Positions 17,075-26,156 are shown, counted from the first letter of the stretch. The stretch is DNA of 39,879 nt from Nostoc sp. UCD121 (GCF_014222285.1 NZ_JACKZS010000052.1:1-39879); one strand, 5' to 3'. A program made the numbers and translations. The notes: a model not told the origin generated them from the letters alone.

Positions 17075-17944
17075 TCAAACAGGTAGGCTTTGCATAGCTT
17101 TCAGTAAATCTTGATGAACAGATTTTGAGGTAGCTATTATTAATCCAGGCAGACTATAGTTTTGACAAGTATGCAGTGGCGGTAAAGTCGAACCGTCAAG
17201 AGTAGTTACAATCCAACCAGCCTCTTTCACAATAAAAGCGAGTGCAGCAACATCAATAAATTTACCCGATTTAATCACTGCTCCACTCAAATCACCAGTG
17301 AGAATACCATTAAGATTAGGAATTTGAATATCACTAGAGTAATCAGTCGCTATATCGATTACTTGATATCGATCTTTTAGTAAATGTCCAATAGAATTCA
17401 TTGCCCATCCCAACAAAATAGCAGGTTTGGCAGATGTTATATTTAATGGGGCACAGGCTTCTAGGCTCATCTCCAGAGTCCCTTTAAAAGCACCTTCACC
17501 TCGAAGGGCATAAAAATAAATGTTTTGGGCAGGAGAAATTGCGATTACGGCTTCAAAGTCATCTGAATTTAAAATACTGAGAATAATTTGGTAATTAGAA
17601 TGTCCATCCATGTAAAACTTTGTACCATCGATTGGGTCGAGTGTGACTAAGTAATCACCTTCTGAACCGAGTTCGGTAGCACGAAAATACTTTGTGTTGT
17701 TAGAACTTGCATATTCTTCTCCATAAAAGCGAATATTTGGAAAAGTGCCCAGTAATACTACTTCTACTAGATTTTGAATAGCTACATCCGCATCAGTAAG
17801 TGCAGCACTAAAAAAGTTGTTTCCTTCTCCTTTGGCAGGAAGTGCAGCAATTTTTGGTTGAAGAAAATGGGCATAAGCTGCTGCTACTTTCAGATGGGGG
17901 AGTAAGGTTTCCAAAATTAGTCGAGTAGTTGGTGTTGTGGACAT
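17075..17944 (-). CDS. Inositol monophosphatase family protein
   Basis: 289 residues with AAAGGAG upstream of the ATG at 17944. The metal-binding motifs are present: a GEEYAS block for the first acidic residues, DPIDGTKFYMDGHSNYQIIL for the DPIDGT motif, and KFIDVAALAFIVKEAGW in place of the usual WDxAAGxLIxxEAGG, keeping the aspartate but not the tryptophan. The family hydrolyses inositol phosphates, fructose-1,6-bisphosphate or 3'-phosphoadenosine nucleotides using Mg2+. The divergent third motif leaves the substrate open. It is followed by panE 45 bp downstream in the same direction, possibly co-transcribed. Confidence 0.85.
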   Translation of the reverse strand: MSTTPTTRLILETLLPHLKVAAAYAHFLQPKIAALPAKGEGNNFFSAALTDADVAIQNLVEVVLLGTFPNIRFYGEEYASSNNTKYFRATELGSEGDYLVTLDPIDGTKFYMDGHSNYQIILSILNSDDFEAVIAISPAQNIYFYALRGEGAFKGTLEMSLEACAPLNITSAKPAILLGWAMNSIGHLLKDRYQVIDIATDYSSDIQIPNLNGILTGDLSGAVIKSGKFIDVAALAFIVKEAGWIVTTLDGSTLPPLHTCQNYSLPGLIIATSKSVHQDLLKAMQSLPV

Positions 17945-18015
17945 TGCAGCAAACTCCTTTCAGAAATAATCTACCGTTGGCAGAGCGATAGAATTCTATA
18001 TCTAGACAAAATTAC

Positions 18016-18040
18016 GGTATCATTGTGGTGCAATGATACC
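18016..18040. promoter_or_regulatory. Perfect 10-bp palindrome, possible operator
   Basis: GGTATCATTG (18016-18025) and CAATGATACC (18031-18040) are exact inverted copies separated by TGGTG. The site lies 72 bp upstream of the phosphatase start codon and just before the decayed gene on the other strand. No T-run follows. Such symmetrical AT/GC-mixed sites are typical of dimeric repressor operators, but no bound protein can be named. Confidence 0.5.
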
Positions 18041-18045
18041 ATAAT

Positions 18046-18310
18046 CTTTACCAATCTACCGGACGTTCAAGGAACTACGGCACTGATTAAAGAAACTGCT
18101 AGTTAATGCCTATAAATGTAAAAGCTGTTGCTGCTTCAGCAGGATTTGTGGAATTGGGGGTGGCTGTTTCTTATCTAACTTCTGAAATTAACTCCAAAAG
18201 CTTCTGTCAACTTCTACTGAATTAGAAAAAGATGCGACTGATGATGATCTAAATACAACATTAACCAGTTTCTAATTATCCGAAATGGGTACAAGAATTA
18301 TTGAATGCTA
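18046..18310 (+). pseudogene. Decayed small gene with frameshifts
   Basis: Protein-like segments run on in different frames: LPDVQGTTALIKETAS then stop, MPINVKAVAASAGFVELGVA continuing VSYLTSEINSK, then in another frame STELEKDATDDDLNTTLTSF, then in a third SNYPKWVQELLNAISK. The order and the low-complexity-free composition suggest a former reading frame broken by at least two small indels. I do not recognise the family. Its end overlaps the convergent 3' end of the glutathione S-transferase gene. Chance open segments remain a real alternative. Confidence 0.4.
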
Positions 18311-18936
18311 TTAGCAAAGTCGTATTTGCCCCCACGTTCAAGAGCGCGTTTGTAAGCAGGCCGCGCATGAATGCGCTCGATAAATTGCTTAATTTTCGGT
18401 CGGCTTGAGATGAGTTCGGCTTCCATAGCGACTATTTCCAAAGGAAAGCTCATTTGGATATCGGCGGCGGTGAATTCTTCGCCTACAAACCATGTACTCT
18501 TACCAAGTTCACCTTCTATATAGTCAAAGTGAAGCTTAATCTGGGGTGCGATAAATCCTTCGTTTACGCTGTCTCCTACACCAAAACGGTTAAAGACGAG
18601 ATTCATTACCAGAGGTGGCATTGCAGAGCCTTCGGTATAATGCAGCCAATAAGTGTAGCGCAGACGCTCTGGTGTACCAGATGGCGGGATTAGCTGACCA
18701 TTACCGTAGCGCTCGACGATGTATTCAATGATAGCGCCCGACTCAGCTACAGTATTTTCTGCATCTGTGATTACTGGTGACTTGCCGAGGGGATGGACTT
18801 CACGCAGGGATGCCGGTGCCAGCATCGTCTTCTGGTCGCGTTCATAGAACTTAATTTCATAATCGATCCCTAATTCTTCAAGCAGCCATAGCACGCGCTG
18901 CGATCGCGAGTTGTTAAGATGATGGACAACGATCAT
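18298..18936 (-). CDS. Glutathione S-transferase family protein
   Basis: 212 residues. The N-terminal thioredoxin-like domain shows HHLNNSRSQRVLWLLEELGI with the usual active-site Ser region, HPLGKSPVITDAE with the cis-proline, and ESGAIIEYIVERYG, which binds the glutathione gamma-glutamyl group. The C-terminal helical domain contains WFVGEEFTAADIQMSFPLE, the N-capping/hydrophobic staple motif. The enzyme conjugates glutathione to electrophiles or reduces peroxides in the cytosol. It is a single gene with no close operon partner. Confidence 0.92.
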   Translation of the reverse strand: MIVVHHLNNSRSQRVLWLLEELGIDYEIKFYERDQKTMLAPASLREVHPLGKSPVITDAENTVAESGAIIEYIVERYGNGQLIPPSGTPERLRYTYWLHYTEGSAMPPLVMNLVFNRFGVGDSVNEGFIAPQIKLHFDYIEGELGKSTWFVGEEFTAADIQMSFPLEIVAMEAELISSRPKIKQFIERIHARPAYKRALERGGKYDFANSIQ

Positions 18937-19096
18937 AATAGCTACTTTTTTGCAATGGAGTTATTACTGACTTTTCATCATCTGAAACTACCATCAGCTG
19001 ATTCATTCTTCATCTATCTAATGGTTTGTTTTGGGTTTTGCGTAGAGCTAAATCAAGCACTGATTTTTGGATTCGGAATTCTTCTTCAATTTCCTC

Positions 19097-19831
19097 CTAC
19101 TGTGATTCAACAATTCGTGGGAGAAAATAACCACTACCTCTTGCTGTGATAATCAACTCTGGTAAGTTGGGGTCATCTTCTACCTTTGTCCGCAATCGGG
19201 AGATATGCACATCTACTACACGGGTGTCTAAATGAAGTCCTGGTACGCAACCCCACAATAGCTGCAACATTTCTAATCGGGAAAAAACTTTTCCAGAATT
19301 ATTCACTAACAACTCTAGTAAGCTAAATTCCACACCCGTCAGGCGAATGCGCTGCTCATTTTTATAGACTTGCCGCTTATTTGTATCAATTTTGAGATTG
19401 CCCACATGAATTATCGTGGAATTAGGAGTGGTATTGACACTAGTTTTATGGGAGCATCGCCTTAGTATACAGGCAATCCGAGCTTCTAACTCCTTGGGAG
19501 AGAAAGGCTTTGTCATGTAGTCATCAGCACCTAACTCTAGCCCAGTAATTCTATCGGCTACGTTTCCCAAAGCTGTAAGCATAATAATTGGTACATCTGA
19601 CTCTTTCCTCAATTCTTGGCATACACCGTAGCCATCGAGCTTTGGCATCATCACATCCAAGACTATTAAGTCAGGAGTGGATACACGAAAAGTTGACAAA
19701 GCTTCTTCACCATCGCTAGCTGTGACGACATCATAGCCAATCATGGAAAGACGCGTCTCTAAAATCCGACGTATGCTCGCTTCGTCATCTACTACCAGGA
19801 TTTTTCCTTTATGACCTGACAAGTTTCTCAA
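19097..19831 (-). CDS. OmpR-family response regulator, RpaB/Ycf27-like paralogue
   Basis: 244 residues. The receiver domain has KILVVDDEASIRRILETRLS, phosphoacceptor Asp59 in LIVLDVMMPKLDGYGVCQEL, and Lys in MTKPFSPKELEARI. The winged-helix domain contains RIRLTGVEFSLLELLVNNSG and DTRVVDVHISRLRTKVEDDP. This is close to RpaB/Ycf27, the high-light and photosystem regulator of cyanobacteria. Differences at YMTKPF and in FSRLEMLQLLWGCVPGLHLD suggest a paralogue rather than the canonical essential gene. The start is TTG at 19831, with AAAGGAG close upstream (2-nt spacer) and no good ATG nearby. No kinase gene adjoins it. Confidence 0.85.
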   Translation of the reverse strand: MRNLSGHKGKILVVDDEASIRRILETRLSMIGYDVVTASDGEEALSTFRVSTPDLIVLDVMMPKLDGYGVCQELRKESDVPIIMLTALGNVADRITGLELGADDYMTKPFSPKELEARIACILRRCSHKTSVNTTPNSTIIHVGNLKIDTNKRQVYKNEQRIRLTGVEFSLLELLVNNSGKVFSRLEMLQLLWGCVPGLHLDTRVVDVHISRLRTKVEDDPNLPELIITARGSGYFLPRIVESQ

Positions 19832-20168
19832 TGCTCCTTTACAGCGAGAACTCTTAACCCTCTATTATCAGGCTTGATTGAGTCTAAAACACAAAACGGC
19901 CTTGGACTTACTCTAAAGCAGTAGTGTAAATTGCTCAAAGCATTTGTGCAAAATTATGCTAATGCATCTGTACCAAAATAGAGATTTGCACTAAATTAAG
20001 AAATTCCTCAGCAGGGGACTCGTATTTTCCATAGATTTAGTGTATCTTGTTTATTCCGTGCAATTATTAACACTCATTTCACCCACGACTTTTTACAACT
20101 CTGTTGTCATCTGATTTTTTAGCTAATGGCTTTGATATTCAGTGAATGAAAACTTTTAATTAATAAAT
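19832..20168. other. Divergent intergenic region, 337 bp
   Basis: It lies between the RpaB-like gene (-) and the small unknown gene (+) and must hold both promoters. It is AT-rich, with no open frame. I looked for the paired TTACA-type boxes bound by RpaB and did not find a convincing pair. Confidence 0.5.
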
Positions 20169-20435
20169 ATGAAGATCATCAAAAAATCTGACACGCTGAC
20201 CCTGAAAAAAATGATGGAAATCCAAGACGCTGAAGACCAAAATCTTCAAGCTGATACCGTCAATTTTTCAACCCCTGTGGTTGATGAGCAACCAGTAACG
20301 ATTCCAGAACCGAGAGAACCTGACTACATTCCATTGCGCGATAATCCCATAGTCCAGTCTGTTGGCAATTCCGGCTGGCAAATTTCTGATATTTGGCGGG
20401 ATATCCGCGTAGATGATTTTTGTAATTTTGGATAA
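20169..20435 (+). CDS. Small hypothetical protein, 88 residues
   Basis: Starts MKIIKKSDTLTLKKMMEIQD. The centre is acidic and proline-rich (VVDEQPVTIPEPREPDYIPL), and the C-terminus reads SGWQISDIWRDIRVDDFCNF plus G. There is no signal peptide or membrane helix and a single Cys near the end. The ATG follows an AT-rich leader without a clear ribosome-binding sequence. Composition is protein-like rather than antisense noise and the opposing frame is poorer, but I do not recognise a family. Confidence 0.5.
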   Translation: MKIIKKSDTLTLKKMMEIQDAEDQNLQADTVNFSTPVVDEQPVTIPEPREPDYIPLRDNPIVQSVGNSGWQISDIWRDIRVDDFCNFG

Positions 20436-20832
20436 CTGCTATAAAGCTTTTAACGTGTCGGTAATTTGTCAACCTCAAGACTTTAAGGTAATTCCGAATT
20501 TATCCTTGATTTTGACTGGGATTGATTGGATCTATGGGTGGTTGATTGTTTTACAACTTTCAACCATCTTTAATCAAGTTAACTGTATTTCTGGTGTAAT
20601 CGCTCGGCTCAAAGCTAGCAATTATTTACGGTATCCATTCAATACTGTTTATGGGTTGGGAATCTTGCACGTTATAAGACGGGCGAGATTTCTATTCTAT
20701 TCCAAATAAAGGATTGTATATATATCACTCTTATTTCTCCGAATGAATCGGATGCGAGTTGCGATTTCAGATACCTCGCAATCCGACAATTTTCTATTTT
20801 CTCTGCTTAGAGTGATAGAGCGCTAATCACAA
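20436..20832. other. Convergent intergenic region with a hairpin
   Basis: There is no supportable gene in these 397 bp; an open frame at 20413-20709 lacks any recognisable features. TCGGATGCGAG (20748-20758) can pair with CTCGCAATCCGA (20775-20786), followed by CAATTTTCTATTTTCT, a plausible terminator between the two convergent genes. Confidence 0.45.
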
Positions 20833-23580
20833 TTAAACAACCACAAAATTATTTTTGCTTAGTGACAAACCAGCAGATAGTTGTGCAAATTGTACCTGAG
20901 TAAAGGCGATCGCACTACCATCTTGGTCAAAGAACAATGCACCTGTAACATCGTTGTAAATAAATCGTTCAGTGTTAGTGGTTGCAGATGCTCCGATTCT
21001 AAACTGACTTTGCTGAAGTACACCTGGTGATAATCCCCCACCAAAACCAGTAGCAGATACCCGAATCAGTTCATTAGTCAGATCGGAGTCATAAAATCTC
21101 TTGTCGAAGTCATAAAGTCTATCTATACCTTCATTGAAACTATTGAAAGTAAAGGTATCACTACCAATTCCTCCATAGAGAGTATCATTACCTTTACCAC
21201 CTGTGAGGGTATCATTGCCACTAGTACCACTGAGGGTATCATTGCCATTGCTCCCCACAATCAAATCATCGTAGAATGTACCTGTGATATTTAATTGTTC
21301 GATATTCTTGTAACTAACCCCATCTGTCCCCGATGTAATTGAGCCAGTGTTAGTGATGGCATTGAATGTCGAAGTGATTTGCGAACCACCGATATTATCC
21401 ACCCTCAAGAAATCATCACCTGCGCCCCCATCTATTGTGTCATTGCCAGCAATATACCCAACATAACTAACTTCACGATACCCGACAGTGAAAAAAGAGT
21501 TTCCTGTTATGCTATCATCCCCATTGCTCCCCACAATCAAGTCACTGTACGATGTACCTGTGATATTTAATCGCTCGATATTCTTGTAACTAAGCCGATT
21601 TGCCCCTTCCGTAATTGTTCCAGTGTTAGTAGTAGCATTGAATGCCGTTGTGATTCCCTCGGCACCAAAGTAGTAATCGACGGTCAACAAATCGTCACCT
21701 GTGCCCCCATCTACCGTATCATTGCCACCACTGCCTGGGTTGAGCGTATCGTTGCCATTTCTCCCCACAATCAAGTCACTGTAGGATGTACCTGTGATAT
21801 TTAATCGTTCGATATTCTTGTAACTAAGCCGATTCGTGCCTGCCGTAATTGTTCCAATATTAGTAGTAGCATTGAATGCCGTTGTGATTCCCTCATTAAG
21901 ACCGACATAAAAGGGGCTATATGATAATAAATCGTCACCTCTTCCCCCATCTACCGTATCATTGCCACTACTGCCTGGGTTGAGCGTATCGTTGCCACTG
22001 TTCCCTACAATCAAGTCATTGTAGGATGTACCTGTGATATTTAATCGTTCGATATGCTTGTAACTAACCCGATTTGTCCCTCCCGTAATTGTTCCAGTGT
22101 TAGTAGTAGCATTGAATGTCGTTGTGATTCCCTCGGTTTCATAGTAACTGACGAAGGTCAACAAATCGTCACCTCTTCCCCCATCTACCGTATCATTACC
22201 CCTATTGCCTGGGTTGAGCGTATCGCTGCCACTGCTCCCCACAATTAAGTCATTGTAGATTGTACCTGTGATATCTAATCGTTCAATATTTTTGTAACTA
22301 AGCCGATTCGTGCCTGCCGTAATCGAGCCACTGTTAGTAGTAGCATTGAATGTCGAAGTGATTCCCTGAGTTACATCGTAATAATTAGTGTCATAGGACA
22401 ACGAATCGTTACCTGCGCCCCCATCTACCGTATCATTGCCACTGTAGTTTTTGGAGAACGTGTCGTTGCCGTCACCACCATTTAGCAGGTTATTTGCTTT
22501 TGAAAAGTAAATATTAAAGCGATCGTCACCTGCGCCACCATTGAGGGTATTATTGCCAGTTATGTAAGTGGGGGCAGGGTCATTGCGTTCCAAATAAAAG
22601 CCTCCAAAAGAGAGATTATCGTTACCATCACCCCCATCTAGCAGACGAACATCTGCTAAAGATAAAGAATCAAAATCCAATTTAGCACTTAAGAAATCGT
22701 CACCAGCACCACCAATGAGAAGATCGTTACCTACACCACCAATTAGAGTATCATCTCCTTCATTACCATTGAGGGAATCATTGCCCGTACCACCAATGAG
22801 AAGATCGTTACCTACACCACCAATTAGAGTATCATCTCCTTCATTACCATTGAGGGAATCATTGCCCGTACCACCAATGAGAAGATCGTTACCTACACCA
22901 CCAATTAGAGTATCATTTCCTTCGCCACCCCGCAGCAAGTCGTTGCCACTCAAGCCATCGATTTTATCATTACCCCCTTGACCATTTACCACATCATCTG
23001 AATTGTCTAAACCTTTAATGTTGTTATTGAGGTCATTGAGGAAGGTAACAGTGTTTCTATTGAACAGACTAGTTTGAGTGGAATTAGCATCAAACACATC
23101 AAAACTGTCGGTAATATTAGTTTGCCCATCAAACAGGATATTACCAATCGCTGGTCTTGTACCAGAAGCTTTCAGGTTATCTAAGTTTTCTAATTTGAAG
23201 TTTTTGAGGATGACTTTTACGTCAGTCAGGCTTTCAAAGGTGATTTCCAGATTGTTACCTTTCTGGGTAAGCAGCAGATTTCGGGCAGTTAAGCCATAGC
23301 CTTGGAATTTTATGGTATCGACTTCGGCAATCACTCCTAATGTTGGGTTTGTGCCTTTACCTACGCCACCGAAATCGGTGATGATATCAGTGCTGTTACT
23401 CAAGTCACTGTATCTGTAATCATACTCGTAGACAAATTTATCCTTGCCACCGCCACCAGTTAGGGTGTCGTTGCCATTTTGAGATGTGATGGTATCATCC
23501 CCAGCTTTACCATTAATTGTGTCTTCAGTGTCGCTACCCAGTAGGGTATCATTACCGTTAGTTCCAATGATATTTGCCAT
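20833..23580 (-). CDS. RTX (hemolysin-type calcium-binding repeat) protein
   Basis: 915 residues. It begins MANIIGTNGNDTLLGSDTED and has many GGxGxDxLx nonapeptides that form calcium-stabilised parallel beta-rolls, especially at about 195-300 and 810-840. The middle (about 390-780) has five modules of 78-92 residues with the core TFNATTNxGTIT, NRLSYKNIERLNITGT and DLIVG, each ending in RTX repeats. The C-terminus (FIYNDVTGALFFDQDGSAIA and FTQVQFAQLS) is the usual cyanobacterial RTX ending that serves as an uncleaved type I secretion signal. No enzymatic domain is visible, so it is likely a secreted or surface structural protein. No T1SS gene adjoins; the exporter at 35-39 kb is of a different (C39) class. 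Confidence 0.93.
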   Translation of the reverse strand: MANIIGTNGNDTLLGSDTEDTINGKAGDDTITSQNGNDTLTGGGGKDKFVYEYDYRYSDLSNSTDIITDFGGVGKGTNPTLGVIAEVDTIKFQGYGLTARNLLLTQKGNNLEITFESLTDVKVILKNFKLENLDNLKASGTRPAIGNILFDGQTNITDSFDVFDANSTQTSLFNRNTVTFLNDLNNNIKGLDNSDDVVNGQGGNDKIDGLSGNDLLRGGEGNDTLIGGVGNDLLIGGTGNDSLNGNEGDDTLIGGVGNDLLIGGTGNDSLNGNEGDDTLIGGVGNDLLIGGAGDDFLSAKLDFDSLSLADVRLLDGGDGNDNLSFGGFYLERNDPAPTYITGNNTLNGGAGDDRFNIYFSKANNLLNGGDGNDTFSKNYSGNDTVDGGAGNDSLSYDTNYYDVTQGITSTFNATTNSGSITAGTNRLSYKNIERLDITGTIYNDLIVGSSGSDTLNPGNRGNDTVDGGRGDDLLTFVSYYETEGITTTFNATTNTGTITGGTNRVSYKHIERLNITGTSYNDLIVGNSGNDTLNPGSSGNDTVDGGRGDDLLSYSPFYVGLNEGITTAFNATTNIGTITAGTNRLSYKNIERLNITGTSYSDLIVGRNGNDTLNPGSGGNDTVDGGTGDDLLTVDYYFGAEGITTAFNATTNTGTITEGANRLSYKNIERLNITGTSYSDLIVGSNGDDSITGNSFFTVGYREVSYVGYIAGNDTIDGGAGDDFLRVDNIGGSQITSTFNAITNTGSITSGTDGVSYKNIEQLNITGTFYDDLIVGSNGNDTLSGTSGNDTLTGGKGNDTLYGGIGSDTFTFNSFNEGIDRLYDFDKRFYDSDLTNELIRVSATGFGGGLSPGVLQQSQFRIGASATTNTERFIYNDVTGALFFDQDGSAIAFTQVQFAQLSAGLSLSKNNFVVV
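21281..22300. repeat. Five tandem modules of about 234-276 bp inside the RTX gene
   Basis: The marker CCTGTGATAT, preceded by a variable GATGTA-like stretch, recurs at 21281, 21557, 21791, 22031 and 22265 (spacings 276, 234, 240, 234). It is followed each time by a TTAAT(C/T)G(T/C)TCGATATTC-like block. The modules encode the TFNATT/NRLSYKNIERL/NITGT unit. Near-identity of the middle copies points to recent expansion or gene conversion. Confidence 0.8.
22711..22922. repeat. 81-bp tandem repeat, about 2.6 copies, in the RTX gene
   Basis: ACCAATGAGAAGATCGTTAC begins copies at 22711, 22792 and 22873, exactly 81 bp apart and almost without substitutions. Each unit encodes 27 residues, that is three RTX nonapeptides (GNDSLNGNEGDDTLIGGVGN then DLLIGGT). 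The identity of the copies implies a very recent duplication and likely length variation between strains. Confidence 0.88.
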
Positions 23581-24206
23581 TATTTTTTCCTACCTGAATC
23601 AATTTTTTCAGTAAATTAAGTTCTCAAGTTGCTGTTAATGCTGTTTGAAGGCAAAAAAATTGTCGAATGTTGATGTTTCTACATACTTTTATGTCACCCT
23701 TGAGGGTTACAAATTTTTCTTTCAAAATTACTCATTTGATTAGCTTGCAAGTGTTACTTATGCAACTTCGGGCTTTCTAAGTCTTAGCCTCTGTACAAAT
23801 TTATGAGCATAAGGATTCACAAAAACAATTAGTTTCAGACTAGCTTGAAAAGAAGGAATACTTGGCAGGGTATAAGAGGAGGAATCTCTATGCCTTCGTT
23901 GTAGACTATTGCCGTAGATGTTTAGCTTGAAAACAGGAAATATGTAAATAACCTGATAATAAACACATACCGAATTTTTACTTAGATGTCTATATCTAAA
24001 TGAATATCTTTGCATACCCTTCATATTATTTGCTTTTCGATCGCAAACTGTTCAATGTCAAAGGAGTTACGGAGAACCTGTTCATCTCCTATCGTTGTCA
24101 CGCCACTACTGGATTTCAGAATAATTCCTCATGGTCTTGAAGTGAACCAAGGCTTATGCAAAACTTGAGATCCTTCGCTTCTAGCCTAATTTTAAGGAAT
24201 TGATCA
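23581..24206. other. Divergent intergenic region, 626 bp
   Basis: It lies between the RTX gene (-) and purH (+). AGGAAAAAATA just before the RTX ATG is its ribosome-binding region. An open frame on the minus strand at 23758-24024 has no family features and unusual composition; I do not call it. No riboswitch-like structure is evident upstream of purH. I see nothing else definable. Confidence 0.5.
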
Positions 24207-25751
24207 ATGGCGCGTCTAGCCCTGCTGAGTGTATCTAACAAAACTGGTATAATTGACCTAGCCCGTAGCTTGGTTGAAGAATTTGACTTTGATTTAATCA
24301 GCAGTGGGGGAACAGCCCAAGCACTCAAAGATGCGGGACTGCCTGTCACCAAAGTTGCAGATTATACAGGTTCTCCAGAAATTTTAGGTGGTCGAGTCAA
24401 AACCCTACATCCCCGTATTCATGGTGGTATTTTGGCACGGCGAGATGTTCCCCAAGATATTACAGATTTAGAAAATAACCAAATTCGCCCGATTGATTTA
24501 GTGGTGGTGAATCTATATCCCTTTGAGGAAACGATCGCTAAACCAGGGGTAACATTATTAGAAGCTGTTGAACAAATTGATATCGGCGGGCCTGCTATGC
24601 TGCGGGCATCATCGAAAAACTTCGCTCATCTGGCTGTATTATGCGATCCGGCACAGTATGACGAGTATTTGGAGGAATTACGGCAAAATAACGGCGTAGC
24701 ATCCCTAGAGTTTCGGCAAAAGGCGGCTTTAAAAGGATTTTCGCATACTGCTAGTTACGATCAAGCGATAGCGCAAGCGCTGACTTGTCAGTTCGCATCT
24801 TACCTCGCAGATGCACAGCAGTACACCCTTAGCGGTACACAATTGCAATCTCTGCGTTACGGCGAAAACCCTCATCAACCCGCCACCTGGTATCAAACTG
24901 GTAATACTCCAACGGGATGGGCAGCCGCAACCAAACTCCAAGGCAAAGAACTTAGTTACAATAACTTAGTTGATTTAGAAGCCGCACGCCGAATTATTGC
25001 TGAATTCACAGATACCCCAGCAGCAACGATTATCAAACATACAAATCCCTGTGGTACGGCATTGGGAAGTACTATTTTCGAAGCGTATCAAAAAGCTTTC
25101 AACGCTGATTCTACTTCTGCCTTTGGTGGGATTGTAGCACTCAACCGTCCCATTGATGCGGCTACGGCTAGCGAGTTAACTAAAACATTTTTAGAATGTG
25201 TGATTGCACCAAGTTGTGATGCAGAAGCTCAAGAAATCCTTGCTAAAAAATCCAACGTGCGGGTTTTGACTCTAGCTGATTTGAGTAGCGGCCCTAAGAA
25301 TACAGTGAAAGCGATCGCAGGTGGTTTTCTTGTCCAAGCTAGCGATGATGTGATTGCTGATACTAGCCAATGGCAAGTAGTCACTGAACGTCAACCGACT
25401 GACAGCGAATTAGCCGAATTACTGTTTGCTTGGAAAGTTTGCAAACACGTGAAATCTAATGCCATTGTTGTAACTAGCGATCGCACTACACTAGGAGTAG
25501 GTGCTGGTCAAATGAACCGCGTCGGATCAGTTAAAATTGCCCTAGAACAAGCTGGAGAAAAAGCCAAAGGTGCAACTCTCGCCAGCGATGGATTTTTCCC
25601 CTTCGATGATTCTGTGAAAACAGCCGCAGCCGCAGGAATTACAGCCATTGTCCAACCAGGGGGAAGTCTGCGCGATAAAGATTCAATCAAGGCTGCTAAC
25701 GAACTGGGTTTGCTGATGGTTTTAACTGGTGTACGTCACTTTTTACACTAA
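24207..25751 (+). CDS. purH: Bifunctional AICAR transformylase/IMP cyclohydrolase
   Basis: 514 residues, catalysing the last two steps of de novo purine synthesis: formylation of AICAR with 10-formyl-THF, then ring closure to IMP. The N-terminal MGS-like cyclohydrolase domain has SVSNKTGIIDLARSL, ISSGGTAQALKDAGLPV and RVKTLHPRIHGGIL. The C-terminal transformylase domain has LRYGENPHQPA, the catalytic KHTNPCG segment, and the ending AGITAIVQPGGSLRDKDSIK. The length is standard. ATG at 24207 is preceded by AAGGAATTG. It is followed by the triple small-RNA array. Confidence 0.97.
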   Translation: MARLALLSVSNKTGIIDLARSLVEEFDFDLISSGGTAQALKDAGLPVTKVADYTGSPEILGGRVKTLHPRIHGGILARRDVPQDITDLENNQIRPIDLVVVNLYPFEETIAKPGVTLLEAVEQIDIGGPAMLRASSKNFAHLAVLCDPAQYDEYLEELRQNNGVASLEFRQKAALKGFSHTASYDQAIAQALTCQFASYLADAQQYTLSGTQLQSLRYGENPHQPATWYQTGNTPTGWAAATKLQGKELSYNNLVDLEAARRIIAEFTDTPAATIIKHTNPCGTALGSTIFEAYQKAFNADSTSAFGGIVALNRPIDAATASELTKTFLECVIAPSCDAEAQEILAKKSNVRVLTLADLSSGPKNTVKAIAGGFLVQASDDVIADTSQWQVVTERQPTDSELAELLFAWKVCKHVKSNAIVVTSDRTTLGVGAGQMNRVGSVKIALEQAGEKAKGATLASDGFFPFDDSVKTAAAAGITAIVQPGGSLRDKDSIKAANELGLLMVLTGVRHFLH

Positions 25752-25833
25752 ATTATTGCTTACCAGGTGTGCAGTTGAGAAAGTGTCATACAATATACTT
25801 TCTTTATAATTGAATTCGTGATATCTTGTACTT

Positions 25834-25906
25834 GTGTGTGAGGAGCAAGTTAAAAATAAAAAGCGTTTGGGGTGGAAACACGGCAACACTCCCAAGCGCT
25901 TTTTAA
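25834..25906 (+). ncRNA. Yfr2-like small RNA, copy 1 of 3
   Basis: About 73 nt. A -10-like TATCTT (25822-25827) sits six bases before the predicted 5' end GTGTGTGAGGAGCAAG. A hairpin follows: AAAAAGCGTTTGGGG and CTCCCAAGCGCTTTTT enclose the loop TGGAAACACGGCAACA and end in a T-run. The stem has base-pair changes in copy 2 that preserve pairing. GGAAACA in an unpaired loop is what I recall as the hallmark of the cyanobacterial Yfr2 family. The name is from memory; the gene-like architecture is seen directly. Confidence 0.75.
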
Positions 25907-25993
25907 TTGGTCAGAAATTGGATTGCTTGTGCAGTTTTAAAAATGTCACTCAATATACTTGCCATTAAATAGAAGTAGTGATATGGTTTATTT

Positions 25994-26066
25994 GTGTGTG
26001 AGGAGCAAGTTGAGAATAAAAAATGCCTGGGGTGGAAACACGGCAACACTCCCGGGCATTTTTTAA
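25994..26066 (+). ncRNA. Yfr2-like small RNA, copy 2 of 3
   Basis: Placed 160 bp after copy 1 with the same layout: -35-like TTGCCA, a 17-bp spacer, -10-like TATGGT (25982-25987), six bases, then GTGTGTGAGGAGCAAG. Its stem is AAAAATGCCTGGGG with CTCCCGGGCATTTTTT. Relative to copy 1, G-C became A-T, C-G became T-A and T-A became C-G at matching positions, i.e. compensatory changes. The loop is identical in all copies. This copy has the best promoter match. Confidence 0.77.
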
Positions 26067-26156
26067 TTTGCATATAAAAATTGGATCGTTGGTACAGTTT
26101 TAAAAGTGTCACTGACTTTAATCGCCTTTTCATTGAACCAGTGATAGTATTTAGCT

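Noticed and set aside
20413..20709. 98-codon open frame downstream of the small unknown gene
   Set aside because: No ribosome-binding sequence, no domain features, and overlap with the preceding gene. Probably chance.
22715..22981. Proline/serine-rich open frame opposite the RTX repeats
   Set aside because: It is the mirror of the 81-bp RTX repeats; a repetitive frame opposite GGxGxD codons is expected by chance.
23758..24024. 88-codon open frame on the minus strand between the RTX gene and purH
   Set aside because: Composition rich in Arg, Tyr and Ser with no recognisable motif or start signal. Treated as non-coding.
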